In this document: positions 7,862 through 15,473 of the stretch, in pieces
Layout of the letters: each line of letters opens with the position of its first letter
Position numbering within the stretch: position 1 is the stretch's first letter
Origin: Solirubrobacteraceae bacterium
GTDB lineage: Bacteria > Actinomycetota > Thermoleophilia > Solirubrobacterales > Solirubrobacteraceae
Assembly (NCBI GenBank): GCA_030447785.1
Contig: JAUJOF010000010.1
Coordinates: 51,218-115,217 of the forward strand
Length of the DNA stretch: 64,000 nucleotides
Direction of reading: 5' to 3'
Notes under the pieces: model-generated
Database searches by the model: none
Told to the model about the DNA's origin: nothing
Seen by the model: the letters and a program-made list of their open reading frames with translations, nothing else
Position numbers and translations under genes: made by a program

Positions 7862-8617
7862 TCAGAACATGTAGGGCAGGACTTCGACGGCGCCCAGGAC
7901 GTACCAGACGCCGAAGGCCAAGCTCACGACCCCGAGGCCCGGCGTCAAGCGGTCGCGCAGGGCGACGGTGCGGCCCGACAGCACGAGGCCGAAGCAGGTC
8001 GTCGCCACCGCCATCGAGACGGCCGTGAAGGCGGCGAAGAGCAGGAGCGCGACCGCGCCCTGGACCGCGCTCGGGATCGCGGCCAGAAGCACGAGGCCCA
8101 CGCCGGCGGTCCCGCCGACGCCGTGGACGAGCCCGACGCCGAACGCCTGGGCGCCCGACCGGCTCACCGGCGCAGGATGGGGATGGCTGTGCTCACCGGC
8201 CATCTCGTGCACGTGGAGGTGGCTGTGCTCAACGTCGCCGTGGCGATGGGGATGCGCGTGGACGCGACTGCGGTGCAAGCGCAGCAGCAGCCGGATCGCC
8301 AGGCCGATGATGAGGGCGCCGACCAGGACCTCCGCCCCGCGCTGCACGGCCTCGGGGAGATACCGGTCGAACAGCACGATCGGCAGACCGAGGAGGATGA
8401 GGGTCATCGCGTGTCCGCTGCCCCAGGCGAGGCCCATCCCGGCCGCCTGGCGCGCGGTTCGCCGCCGTCGGCCGTCCCAGGCCATGATCGTGATGACCGC
8501 GGTGAGATGGTCGGGGTCGGTGGCATGCCGGAGCCCGAGCAGGATGGCCACGAGGGCCACGACCAGAAAGGCGTTGCCTCCGGCGAGCTCGGCGATGTGC
8601 TCGTCAAGTCCGAACAT
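7862..8617 (-). CDS. NicO/HoxN-like nickel/cobalt transporter with His-rich loop
   Basis: 251 residues, about six membrane segments. The first carries 'LLGLRHATDPDHLTAVI', the HxxxDH nickel-binding signature of NiCoT/NicO permeases. A cytoplasmic loop near residues 107-145 holds about a dozen His residues ('HAHPHRHGDVEHSHLHVHE'). 'GLVHGVGGTAGVGLVLL' is the second conserved membrane motif. The ATG at 8617 overlaps the repaired stop of the upstream Fur gene. As printed, the frame runs on into the Fur gene because of an indel, so the apparent fusion is not real. Probably Ni2+ or Co2+ uptake or efflux, under control of the adjacent Fur-family protein. Confidence 0.85.
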   Translation of the reverse strand: MFGLDEHIAELAGGNAFLVVALVAILLGLRHATDPDHLTAVITIMAWDGRRRRTARQAAGMGLAWGSGHAMTLILLGLPIVLFDRYLPEAVQRGAEVLVGALIIGLAIRLLLRLHRSRVHAHPHRHGDVEHSHLHVHEMAGEHSHPHPAPVSRSGAQAFGVGLVHGVGGTAGVGLVLLAAIPSAVQGAVALLLFAAFTAVSMAVATTCFGLVLSGRTVALRDRLTPGLGVVSLAFGVWYVLGAVEVLPYMF

Positions 8618-9104
8618 GCGGATGCTCCGTCTGGGTGTGAGCCCAGCCGGCCGACGCGGCGCAGGCCGCGCGAGGCCGACGATCGGGAAGTGCGTGAACC
8701 GGGCCTCGTGACCGACGGCGGAGCGGATGGCGTCGCGAACTCCGTCGAGGACCTGCGGAAGCACCGCCTGGGAGTGCCCGCAGCGCTCACAGCTGACGTA
8801 CTCACGCTCTTCCTCGGCGGCAAGGACGTAGAGGCGCGGGCCGTGCCCGAGATGCACGTGGTTGACGAGCCCTACGTCCTCGAGCGTCTCCAGGTTGCGG
8901 TACACCGAGGCGAGGTCCGAGCGCGTGAGACGTCCGCCGAGCCCGCTTGCGATCCGTTCGGCGCTCGTCGGGTCGTCCGCTGCGAACAGCGCCTCGAGCA
9001 CCAGTCGTCGCGCTGTGGTCGACCGCAGGCCATGGTCGCGCAGCGCGCTCGGCCGACTCGAGCGTCGCCGCCGGGCGGGCAGGAGAGAGCCGCGAGGCGG
9101 TCAC
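8604..9104 (-). CDS. Fur/Zur-family metalloregulator (two frameshifts)
   Basis: Reading across two indels gives about 166 residues: start 'MTASRLSPARPAATLES', then 'LRDHGLRSTTARRLVLEALF' (first helix and winged helix), 'RSDLASVYRNLETLEDVGLV', the first structural Zn pair 'CERC', and 'HFPIVGLCAACAA' with a second CxxC that appears only if one T is restored near 8690. The second frame break is near 9050. The GTG start overlaps the stop of the upstream transporter (GTGA) and the repaired TGA overlaps the downstream ATG. Both transporters flanking it suggest nickel or zinc sensing. The family assignment is sure; the metal is inference. Confidence 0.82.
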
Positions 9105-10576
9105 AGGATCCCCGGGACCGCGGAGAGGGTCAGCAGGAAGCCGGCGCCGACGATGATCACCGCGGACACCGCCGGCAGGGCGACGGTCACTCGGGCGGGG
9201 ATGCGCAGCCGGGTGGCCAGTCCACGCGACTTGACGACCATGAGGCCGAGAACGGTGAGCGTCGCCGCCAGGCCCAGGCTGAAGGCGACGATGAGCAGCA
9301 GGCCCAGCGCCACCTGATGCTGGGCCAGCGCACCGAGGAGGACCACGAGTGCGGACGGACAGGGGATGAGGCCGGCGGCCGTGCCCATCCCGATCAATCC
9401 TCGCCAGGTCAACTGGTCGGGCATGTGCTGGTGATGGTGATGGCCGTGCGAGTGCCCGTGGCCGTGGCCGTGGCCGTGCGAGTGGCCGTGGCCGTCCGCG
9501 TGGCCGTGGGAGTGGCCGTGACCGTGCGAGTGGCCGTGGCCGTGGCCGTGCGAGTGCCCGTGGTTGCCGGACGTTCCCTGCCGTCGCCAGGAGCGGATCC
9601 GCGAGCGGAGCACGCCTGCACCGATGACGACGACGAGGAGGCCCGAGACGAGGGTCAACCACGGGTACAGGTCCTCGGGCAGGAGGTACTGCGACAGCGC
9701 GAGCGTGACCACCCCGAGCGCGAAGACGCCGATCGTGTGGGTGGTCGTGACCGTCGCCCCGAGGGCGAGCGCATGGCGCGCAGTTCCGCGCGTGCCGACG
9801 AGGTAAGCGGCGACCATCGCCTTGCCATGGCCGGGTGAGAGAGCATGGAGAGCCCCCCACGCGAACGCCGCCAGCAGCAGGAAGAGCAGGACGCCTCGGC
9901 CGGCAGTGGCGTCCTCGAAGACGGCGGCGAAGCCGTCGCCGCTACCCGAGCGGGTCGTCACGGTCCGCTCCCCCGGCGCCTCGGGCGCGACGAGGGTGCC
10001 GTCGCCGGGGCGCACGTCGAAGCTGGCCCGCCGCACGTCCAGCGGGCTCTTCAGGAGCTCGTCGGGGTAGGATCGCAGTCCGTCGGTCGGGTCGCCCGAG
10101 GCGACGCTCGAGCGCACGGCCGTCCGCTCCCCCGGCTCGGCCACGATCGCCTTCCAGCCCACGCGTTGGGCGAACGTCTCGTCGCGCAGCTCGACGCGGC
10201 GAGGATCGGCGACCGACGCGCTGAGCTGGAGCTCGAGGCGGGTGGTCGTCAGTCCGCCCTGGCCCGGTGGGTGGGTGAGCCTGGCGCCCGGCGCGGGCCG
10301 CAGCGGGACCCGGCGCCCGTCGACCGACAGCCACAGGCCCCCGGCGATCTCCGTCCGCGTGCGCTCCAAGACCTCGGCGTCGGAGAGCCGGCGCTGCTGG
10401 AAGGTCGGGATCTCCGCCTCGTCGAGGATGTAGCGCACGTCGACGCGGTCGTCGGAGATCGCGACCCGTGCGACGTGGTTGACGGTGAAGTTGCCCAGCG
10501 GGTGAGCGCTCGCCGCCGGAGCGAGCACGGCGAGCGCCAGAGCGCACGCGGCTGACACGCGAAGCACCGTCTTCAC
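9101..10576 (-). CDS. NicO-family Ni/Co transporter with periplasmic domain and long His-rich loop
   Basis: 491 residues. A signal peptide (residues 1-24, ending 'PAASAHPLGNF') precedes a ~190-residue extracytoplasmic domain, then about six membrane segments beginning 'WGALHALSPGHGKAMVAAYL', the NicO/RcnA-like motif. Between membrane segments 3 and 4 (about residues 338-388) lies a His-Gly-Ser loop with about 24 His residues, likely a metal-binding buffer. 'GLIPCPSALVVLLGAL' is the conserved fourth-helix motif. Family members export or import Ni2+/Co2+. It is one base from the TPR gene and overlaps the Fur gene, so it sits in an operon. Confidence 0.88.
   Translation of the reverse strand: MKTVLRVSAACALALAVLAPAASAHPLGNFTVNHVARVAISDDRVDVRYILDEAEIPTFQQRRLSDAEVLERTRTEIAGGLWLSVDGRRVPLRPAPGARLTHPPGQGGLTTTRLELQLSASVADPRRVELRDETFAQRVGWKAIVAEPGERTAVRSSVASGDPTDGLRSYPDELLKSPLDVRRASFDVRPGDGTLVAPEAPGERTVTTRSGSGDGFAAVFEDATAGRGVLLFLLLAAFAWGALHALSPGHGKAMVAAYLVGTRGTARHALALGATVTTTHTIGVFALGVVTLALSQYLLPEDLYPWLTLVSGLLVVVIGAGVLRSRIRSWRRQGTSGNHGHSHGHGHGHSHGHGHSHGHADGHGHSHGHGHGHGHSHGHHHHQHMPDQLTWRGLIGMGTAAGLIPCPSALVVLLGALAQHQVALGLLLIVAFSLGLAATLTVLGLMVVKSRGLATRLRIPARVTVALPAVSAVIIVGAGFLLTLSAVPGIL
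9421..9563. repeat. Low-complexity repeat encoding the His-rich transporter loop
   Basis: Imperfect tandem GTGGCCGTGG-type units (minus strand CAC/GGC alternation) encoding (HG)n and (HS)n. Such repeats can change length by slippage. Confidence 0.8.
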
Positions 10577-10577
10577 A

Positions 10578-11873
10578 TCACAGCCCTTTCAAGGCGCGCT
10601 GGGCGCGCGGCCCGTAGAGCGGCGAGAAGCGCGGATTGCGGGCCAGGGAGCGGCGCAGCAGCCGGCGGGCCTCGGCCGTCCGACCCGCGTCGCGGGCGGT
10701 GACCCCGGCGTGGTAGAGGACGAGCGGGTCGCGCCATCCGAGCTTCAGCGCGCGCCGGGCGAAGCGAAGCCCCTCGGTCGGACGCCCCGCGCGGGTGAGC
10801 GCCCACGCCAGCGCGTCGGCCGAACGCACGCTGGGGGCGGCGGTCCAGGCGCGCCGTGCGAGCGACACCCCACGCTCGGCGCTGCCGTGATCGGCCTCGA
10901 AGAGCGCCAGCTCGACGTCCGTGTTGACGCCGCGCCCAGCGAGGAGCCGCTGTTGGACGCGGACGAGGTCGAAGTCGTCGCGAGCTTCGCGGCGACGCCC
11001 GGCCGCGAGCTCGGTCTCTCCGAGGGCCACGACGTACTCGGGCAGGGGCAGCCGGTCGACGAGGGCGCGCAGCCGGCGGATCGCCGGAGCGAAGCGGCCG
11101 GCGGCGGCGTCGACCCGCGCCAGCCCGGCCTCGGCGGGGGCGTGATCCGGGAGGACCGCCAGCGAGGCTTCGTACGCCCGGCGCGCACGTGTGAGGCGGC
11201 CGCGAACGAACTCGAGGTTGCCCAGGAGGGCCCGCACGTAGGCGACGTTCTCGGGTGAGCCGCCACCAGCGGACACCGCGAGGCGCATGGCTTCGGCGGC
11301 GCCCTCCAGGTCGCCGTGCAGCTCGCGGAAGTACGACACGCGGGCGTAGGACGGCAGGCTCGGCTTGCGGTCGACGAACGTCTGCAGCGCGCGCGCCGCG
11401 GCGTCGTAGCGCCCGAGCTCCACGAGGGCGTCCACGAGCACCGGGAAGGCCGCGACGGCGTCGGGCTGCAGCCGGCGGGCGCGCTCGGCGAGCGGCAGGG
11501 CGCCGCGGAAGTCGTGGCGCGCCAGCGCGAGAGTGCTGAGCCCGGTGACGGCGGTCGCGTCCCGCGGGTCGATGCGCAGCGCGCGGCGCAGGACGCCCTC
11601 GGCGCGAGCGTAGAAGGCGGGGTCGCCGCTCTCGCGCGCCTTCTGCAGGTAGGCGAGGCCGAGCGGGGCGAAGGCCCGCTTGCCGTCCGGAGCGTCGCGC
11701 ACGGCGGCTTGGAGCGCGGCGACCCGCTCGTCGGTGGACGCGCCGGGAGGCAGCGGCCTCGTGGTGACGGTTTCCTGCGCGGCGCGGCTGTTTTCGCTGC
11801 GCTGCAGCAAGGCGAAGAGGCCGAGCGCCAGGACGAAGGTGAGGAGAGGGACGGTGAGGGCGGGTCGGGGCAT
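10578..11873 (-). CDS. Membrane-anchored TPR protein
   Basis: 431 residues. One N-terminal membrane segment ('LLTFVLALGLFALL') is followed by about nine helical TPR-like repeats, such as 'AFAPLGLAYLQKARESGDPA' and 'ALPLAERARRLQPDAVAAFP'. It has no catalytic motif and probably acts as a protein-binding scaffold outside the membrane. It lies between the DUF4331 protein and the NicO transporter, one base from the latter. TPR proteins beside DUF4331 and nickel-type permeases are a recurrent arrangement as I recall; its function there is not known to me. Confidence 0.75.
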   Translation of the reverse strand: MPRPALTVPLLTFVLALGLFALLQRSENSRAAQETVTTRPLPPGASTDERVAALQAAVRDAPDGKRAFAPLGLAYLQKARESGDPAFYARAEGVLRRALRIDPRDATAVTGLSTLALARHDFRGALPLAERARRLQPDAVAAFPVLVDALVELGRYDAAARALQTFVDRKPSLPSYARVSYFRELHGDLEGAAEAMRLAVSAGGGSPENVAYVRALLGNLEFVRGRLTRARRAYEASLAVLPDHAPAEAGLARVDAAAGRFAPAIRRLRALVDRLPLPEYVVALGETELAAGRRREARDDFDLVRVQQRLLAGRGVNTDVELALFEADHGSAERGVSLARRAWTAAPSVRSADALAWALTRAGRPTEGLRFARRALKLGWRDPLVLYHAGVTARDAGRTAEARRLLRRSLARNPRFSPLYGPRAQRALKGL

Positions 11874-11937
11874 CGATGCACGGCGAGGGCTCGCCCTCCC
11901 CGGGCTGTTCGTCCGAAGCGGCGCAGCGGTTCACCGC

Positions 11938-11968
11938 GGGCGGGAGCGCGCGATGCGCGCTCCCGCCC
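11938..11968. terminator. 14-bp GC hairpin downstream of the DUF4331 gene
   Basis: Perfect inverted repeat GGGCGGGAGCGCGC / GCGCGCTCCCGCCC with a 3-base loop, 21 bases past the DUF4331 stop. There is no U-tract, as is common for actinobacterial hairpins, so it may attenuate rather than end transcription into the TPR gene. Confidence 0.6.
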
Positions 11969-11989
11969 ATGCGGTCGGCGGTGTGGCGG

Positions 11990-13417
11990 CTACTGGCCGC
12001 CGGGAGGCGTCGGCGAGTGTGGCGGCTCGACCCGATTCGTGGGGTCCGAGTCGAAGCCGGACGTCGGCGGCGCGAGGTAGGGGAACGTGTCCGAGAACGG
12101 CTTGTCGTTCTGGTCCACCCCGTCGCCCAGCGGCACCTTGTTGCCCTTCAGGAACCCGGCCACGACCTGGAGCTCGATGTCGACGACGTCGTCGACGAGG
12201 CGGCGGCCGTTCGGGAAGCCCTGAGTGTCGCCGGCAAGGACCCCGAAGCGGTTCGGAGTCCCGGTCGGAGGCACGCCCATGTTGAGCTTCAGCGTGTCGG
12301 TGGGAGGGGCGCCCTTGCGGATCTCGGTGACGCCCGGGATCCCGGTGAGCAGGGCCTGGACGATGTCCGTGCGGTTGTTCTCCGGCGCGTTGACCTTGAA
12401 CAGCGCGTTCAGGATCGCCGCGAGCTCCGGCTTGACGACGAACCGGCCGAAGCGCTCGGCGTCGCCGGCCGGGGAGGTCCGGTTGTACAGGTCCTTCTTG
12501 CCCAACGGGATGATCACTTCGTTGACCAGCGGGTTGCCCAGGCGCGAGACCTGGGCGAAGCTGCCGCGGGACCGGCGATTGCTGTCGAAGTCCGCGTTGG
12601 TGACCTCGAGCTTGCGCCGCTCCGTGGACGACCAGATGCCCACGACAGCGTTGCGGGACTTCGCGGATCGCACTTCGCGACCATCGCGGGTCAGGTTCGA
12701 CTGCGGGACGCGCAGGACGATCGACTGGGTCGACAGGCCGGAGAAGTCGTCCTTGCCGCCACCCTCGTTGCCCGTGCCCCTGCGGATGTTCAGCGCGTCG
12801 AACGTGGCGCCGAGGTCCACGAAGAACGGATCGTCACGCTGGCCTGCGAAGACCCTTCTCCCCCCCGACAGGTTGCGGATCGCCTGGCGGGTCAGCGCCT
12901 CGTAGTCGGGGAACGTCTTGGGCCCCACGTTCGACGGGGCGACGGGGATCTTGCGCCCGATGCGCGTACTGCTGACGACGCGGCCGCGACGCAGCCGCTC
13001 GCGCGACACGTTGTAGCGCTGGATCACGTTGAGCTTGTCGTTGTTGAGGCCCGTGACCCCCGGAAGCGAGTACAGGAACGAGTTCGGGCTGCGCAGGTCC
13101 GTGCTGAACCTGAAGAGGTAGCGGATGTCCGGCCGGCCGTCTCCCGTGTTGTCGATGTTGATGTAGTAACGCGCTCGGTCGTCGAAGCGAAAGAAGTTGG
13201 GACCGTTCGCGGGGATCGAGTTCGGGAACCAGTTGGCGACGAGCGCCACCTTGTCCGGCGAATCCTTCGGCACGAACGCGTAGACGTCCGTGTTGTCCGC
13301 CGACGGATCGAGCGAGATGTTCGGTGCTTCGCGGTGGCTCGAGCCCATGCTCAGCGGCACGACCACGGCCGCCGCCAGCACGGCCGCGCCCAACGCACTC
13401 AGGGACAGCTTCCTCAT
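11990..13417 (-). CDS. DUF4331 domain secreted protein
   Basis: 475 residues from the ATG at 13417, which follows AAGGAG by 10 bases. A signal peptide ('LSLSALGAAVLAAAVVVPL') is followed by the family N-terminus 'GSSHREAPNISLDPSADNTD', 'YAFVPKDSPDKVALVANWFP' and 'YYINIDNTGDGRPDIRYLF'. DUF4331 proteins are secreted, beta-rich and of unknown biochemical role. Its position at the head of a metal-transport operon suggests an extracellular metal-related function, but that is inference. Confidence 0.88.
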   Translation of the reverse strand: MRKLSLSALGAAVLAAAVVVPLSMGSSHREAPNISLDPSADNTDVYAFVPKDSPDKVALVANWFPNSIPANGPNFFRFDDRARYYINIDNTGDGRPDIRYLFRFSTDLRSPNSFLYSLPGVTGLNNDKLNVIQRYNVSRERLRRGRVVSSTRIGRKIPVAPSNVGPKTFPDYEALTRQAIRNLSGGRRVFAGQRDDPFFVDLGATFDALNIRRGTGNEGGGKDDFSGLSTQSIVLRVPQSNLTRDGREVRSAKSRNAVVGIWSSTERRKLEVTNADFDSNRRSRGSFAQVSRLGNPLVNEVIIPLGKKDLYNRTSPAGDAERFGRFVVKPELAAILNALFKVNAPENNRTDIVQALLTGIPGVTEIRKGAPPTDTLKLNMGVPPTGTPNRFGVLAGDTQGFPNGRRLVDDVVDIELQVVAGFLKGNKVPLGDGVDQNDKPFSDTFPYLAPPTSGFDSDPTNRVEPPHSPTPPGGQ

Positions 13418-13641
13418 ATAGACGGTGCTCCTTGGAGGGGGACTCACGCGGCGATCGGCGTGCTCGCGGATGCATAGCGGTTCTGCGGCGAGCGCGGATC
13501 AGTCAAAGGGAGAAGAAACTTCTCTGCAAATCCCGGCTTTTTGCGGCCGTGTAGCTATTGCGACCTCGTCGCGATTCGCGAGGGTGATCCGCCCACTCGC
13601 ACGTGCCGCATAGACCGGCTGTGACCTTCGTGCCCCGCCGG

Positions 13642-14651
13642 ATGCGTGTGCTCGTGATCGCAGCCTTCGCGTCCGCTCTCGTGGGTTGCGCCCGGACGCC
13701 GCCGACCGGCCAGGCGCTTGAGGCTGCGCCGCCGGACGTTCGCACCATCGTCCTGGGCGGCTCGCCGACGGAGGTCGCCGTCGCCGGTGACGCCGTCTGG
13801 GTGGCCGACGCGCGACGGGGCCGCCTCGTCGCGGTTGATCCCGCCACCGCCCGCCCGACCGGACGTCCGGTTCGCATCGACGCCCCGCTCGACCTCGCCG
13901 CCGGTGAGGGCGCCCTCTGGGTCACGAGCGGAACGGGGGCGGTGCGGCGCATCGACCCGTCGACGCGGCGGGCGGCCCTGGTCGCGCGGGTCCGGGATCC
14001 CGGCGGCGTGGCGGCCGGCCTCGGTTCGATCTGGGTCACGAGCAGGCGCGACGGCACCGTGACGGCGCTTGATCCCCGCACGGGAGCCATTCGCGGACGA
14101 CCGGTTCGCACCGGGACCGTCCCCGGCGATGTCGTCGTCGGTTTCGGCGCCGTCTGGGTCGCCGACACGCAGGAGGGCACGGTCAGCAAGGTCGATCCGC
14201 GTTCGCGGCGGCCGGTCGGCGAGCCGATCCAGGTCGCCGAGGCTCAGATCCTCGCGCTCGCGGCCGGTCAGGGCGGGGTGTGGGTAGCCGCGACGGACTC
14301 GGCGCAGAACGCGAGCGTCGAACTGCGGCGCATCGAACCGGGGAACGGCGCCGTCGACGAAGGGCGGTTGGCCTGCCCACCGGTGTGCCGGTGGACCTGG
14401 CCGCCGGCCTCGGGTCCGTGTGGTCCACCGACGTCGGCAATCTGCTGCCCGGAACACCGGATCGCGATCCTGCCCTCCTCCGCGTCGCCGCCGACGCGCG
14501 CGCGCCCGCCGGCCGCCCCATCCCAGTCGGCGACGAGCCAACTGGCGTCGCCACTGGTGCCGGCGCGGTCTGGGTCACGAGCGCGGGCGACGGGGCGCTG
14601 CGGCGAATCGTCCCGGGAGCAGTCGACGCCGGTCCTCGCGACGCCGGGTGA
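13642..14651 (+). CDS. Lipoprotein with YVTN/PQQ-like beta-propeller (one frameshift)
   Basis: About 336 residues after repairing one indel near 14375. It has a lipobox-like 'FASALVGCARTP', then repeats of the form 'VAVAGDAVWVADARRGRLVA', 'LAAGEGALWVTSGTGAVRRI' and 'VAAGLGSIWVTSRRDGTV', each a propeller blade. After the break the blades continue in another frame ('VPVDLAAGLGSVWSTD' to 'VWVTSAGDGALRRIVPG'). An exported binding or sensor protein; ligand unknown. A GTG at 13621 is an alternative start. Confidence 0.78.
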
Positions 14652-14698
14652 GACCGCGGCGTCGGGCGGCGACAACAAAGCAGACCACTAGCGCCCCG

Positions 14699-14704
14699 TA
14701 GGAT
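14699..14704 (+). promoter_or_regulatory. Start-proximal -10 box (TAGGAT-N7-ATG)
   Basis: TAGGAT ends 7 bases before the ATG at 14712. It has leaderless geometry and would drive the HMA/ATPase/small-protein operon. Confidence 0.5.
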
Positions 14705-14711
14705 TCGCGCG

Positions 14712-15473
14712 ATGGAGGGCGACGAGACCGCAGCGCGCGGGGTGGGGGTGGCCAGCGCCGTCCCGGGTCGCATCCGTCTTCGCGCGATCGACCGGGCAGG
14801 GCGTCAAAGCCTGGCGTCCCTGGCCGAGGAGCTGGGCACCTGGCCTGACGTGACGGCGGTGCACGTTCGCTCCCAGTCGTCGAGCGTCGTCGTGCGCTTC
14901 GATCCCCAGCGCGCGAGCGCGGTCGCGGACAGGTTGCTCGAGCTCGGTGTCGACGTGCGCGCCGGCGTCCCGTCGCCGGTTTCACGAAGCTCTGCGACGG
15001 CCATCGAAGTCGCCGCGGGCTCTGCCAACCGCGCGGTCGGGCGACGACTGGACGGCGCGGATCTGCGCGTGCTGGTGCCGCTGGGCCTGGGGCTGCTGGC
15101 CGCTCGCCGGGCGATGAGGGGCGATCAACGCCTGGCCGACGCGCCGTGGTACGTGCTGGCGTGGTACGCGTCGGAGACGTTCTGGAAGTTCCGTGGTGGC
15201 GGTGTGACCGCCCCCGAGTCAGCTTTCCGACAGCAAGGGGCAATGATGAACGAGAAGACGATCGCACTGGTCGGTGCCGTGGCCGGCGTGACGCTCGCCG
15301 GTCGCGGTCTGCGGCCGGTCGCCAAGCTGGCGATTCGAGGCGTCGTCGGTGCGGCTGATGCGGCCTCCGGCGCGCGGCGGGGGCTTTCCGATCTGTACGC
15401 CGAGGCCAAGGCCGAGCAGCGCTCCCCCGGGGCCGACGCGGAGGCGGTCTCCGCGTCTGCGCCCGCGGCGTGA
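14712..15473 (+). CDS. HMA-like domain protein with C-terminal helical membrane-associated segment
   Basis: 253 residues. Residues 15-80 ('VPGRIRLRAIDRAG' to 'VVVRFDPQRASAVADRLLEL') form a degenerate heavy-metal-associated fold without the CxxC pair. A hydrophobic stretch 'LRVLVPLGLGLLAARRAM' follows. From Met178 ('MNEKTIALVGAVAGVTLAG' to 'LSDLYAEAKAE') it resembles the small protein encoded at 17638 (same 'MNEK' start and 'DLYAEA' end). That ATG is preceded by AAGGGG, so this may be two genes joined by an indel near 15200. It overlaps the P1B ATPase gene by 4 bases and is clearly co-transcribed with it. Confidence 0.7.
   Translation: MEGDETAARGVGVASAVPGRIRLRAIDRAGRQSLASLAEELGTWPDVTAVHVRSQSSSVVVRFDPQRASAVADRLLELGVDVRAGVPSPVSRSSATAIEVAAGSANRAVGRRLDGADLRVLVPLGLGLLAARRAMRGDQRLADAPWYVLAWYASETFWKFRGGGVTAPESAFRQQGAMMNEKTIALVGAVAGVTLAGRGLRPVAKLAIRGVVGAADAASGARRGLSDLYAEAKAEQRSPGADAEAVSASAPAA

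Noticed and set aside
9421..9563. Possible CRISPR-like array
   Set aside because: The regular repeat is codon-level (His-Gly) inside a transporter gene, without spacers.
7694..9838. 714-codon plus-strand ORF over the nickel-transporter genes
   Set aside because: Antisense to clear NicO and Fur sequences; composition is Arg/Asp/Glu/Gly-rich with no domain. It is a high-GC shadow frame.
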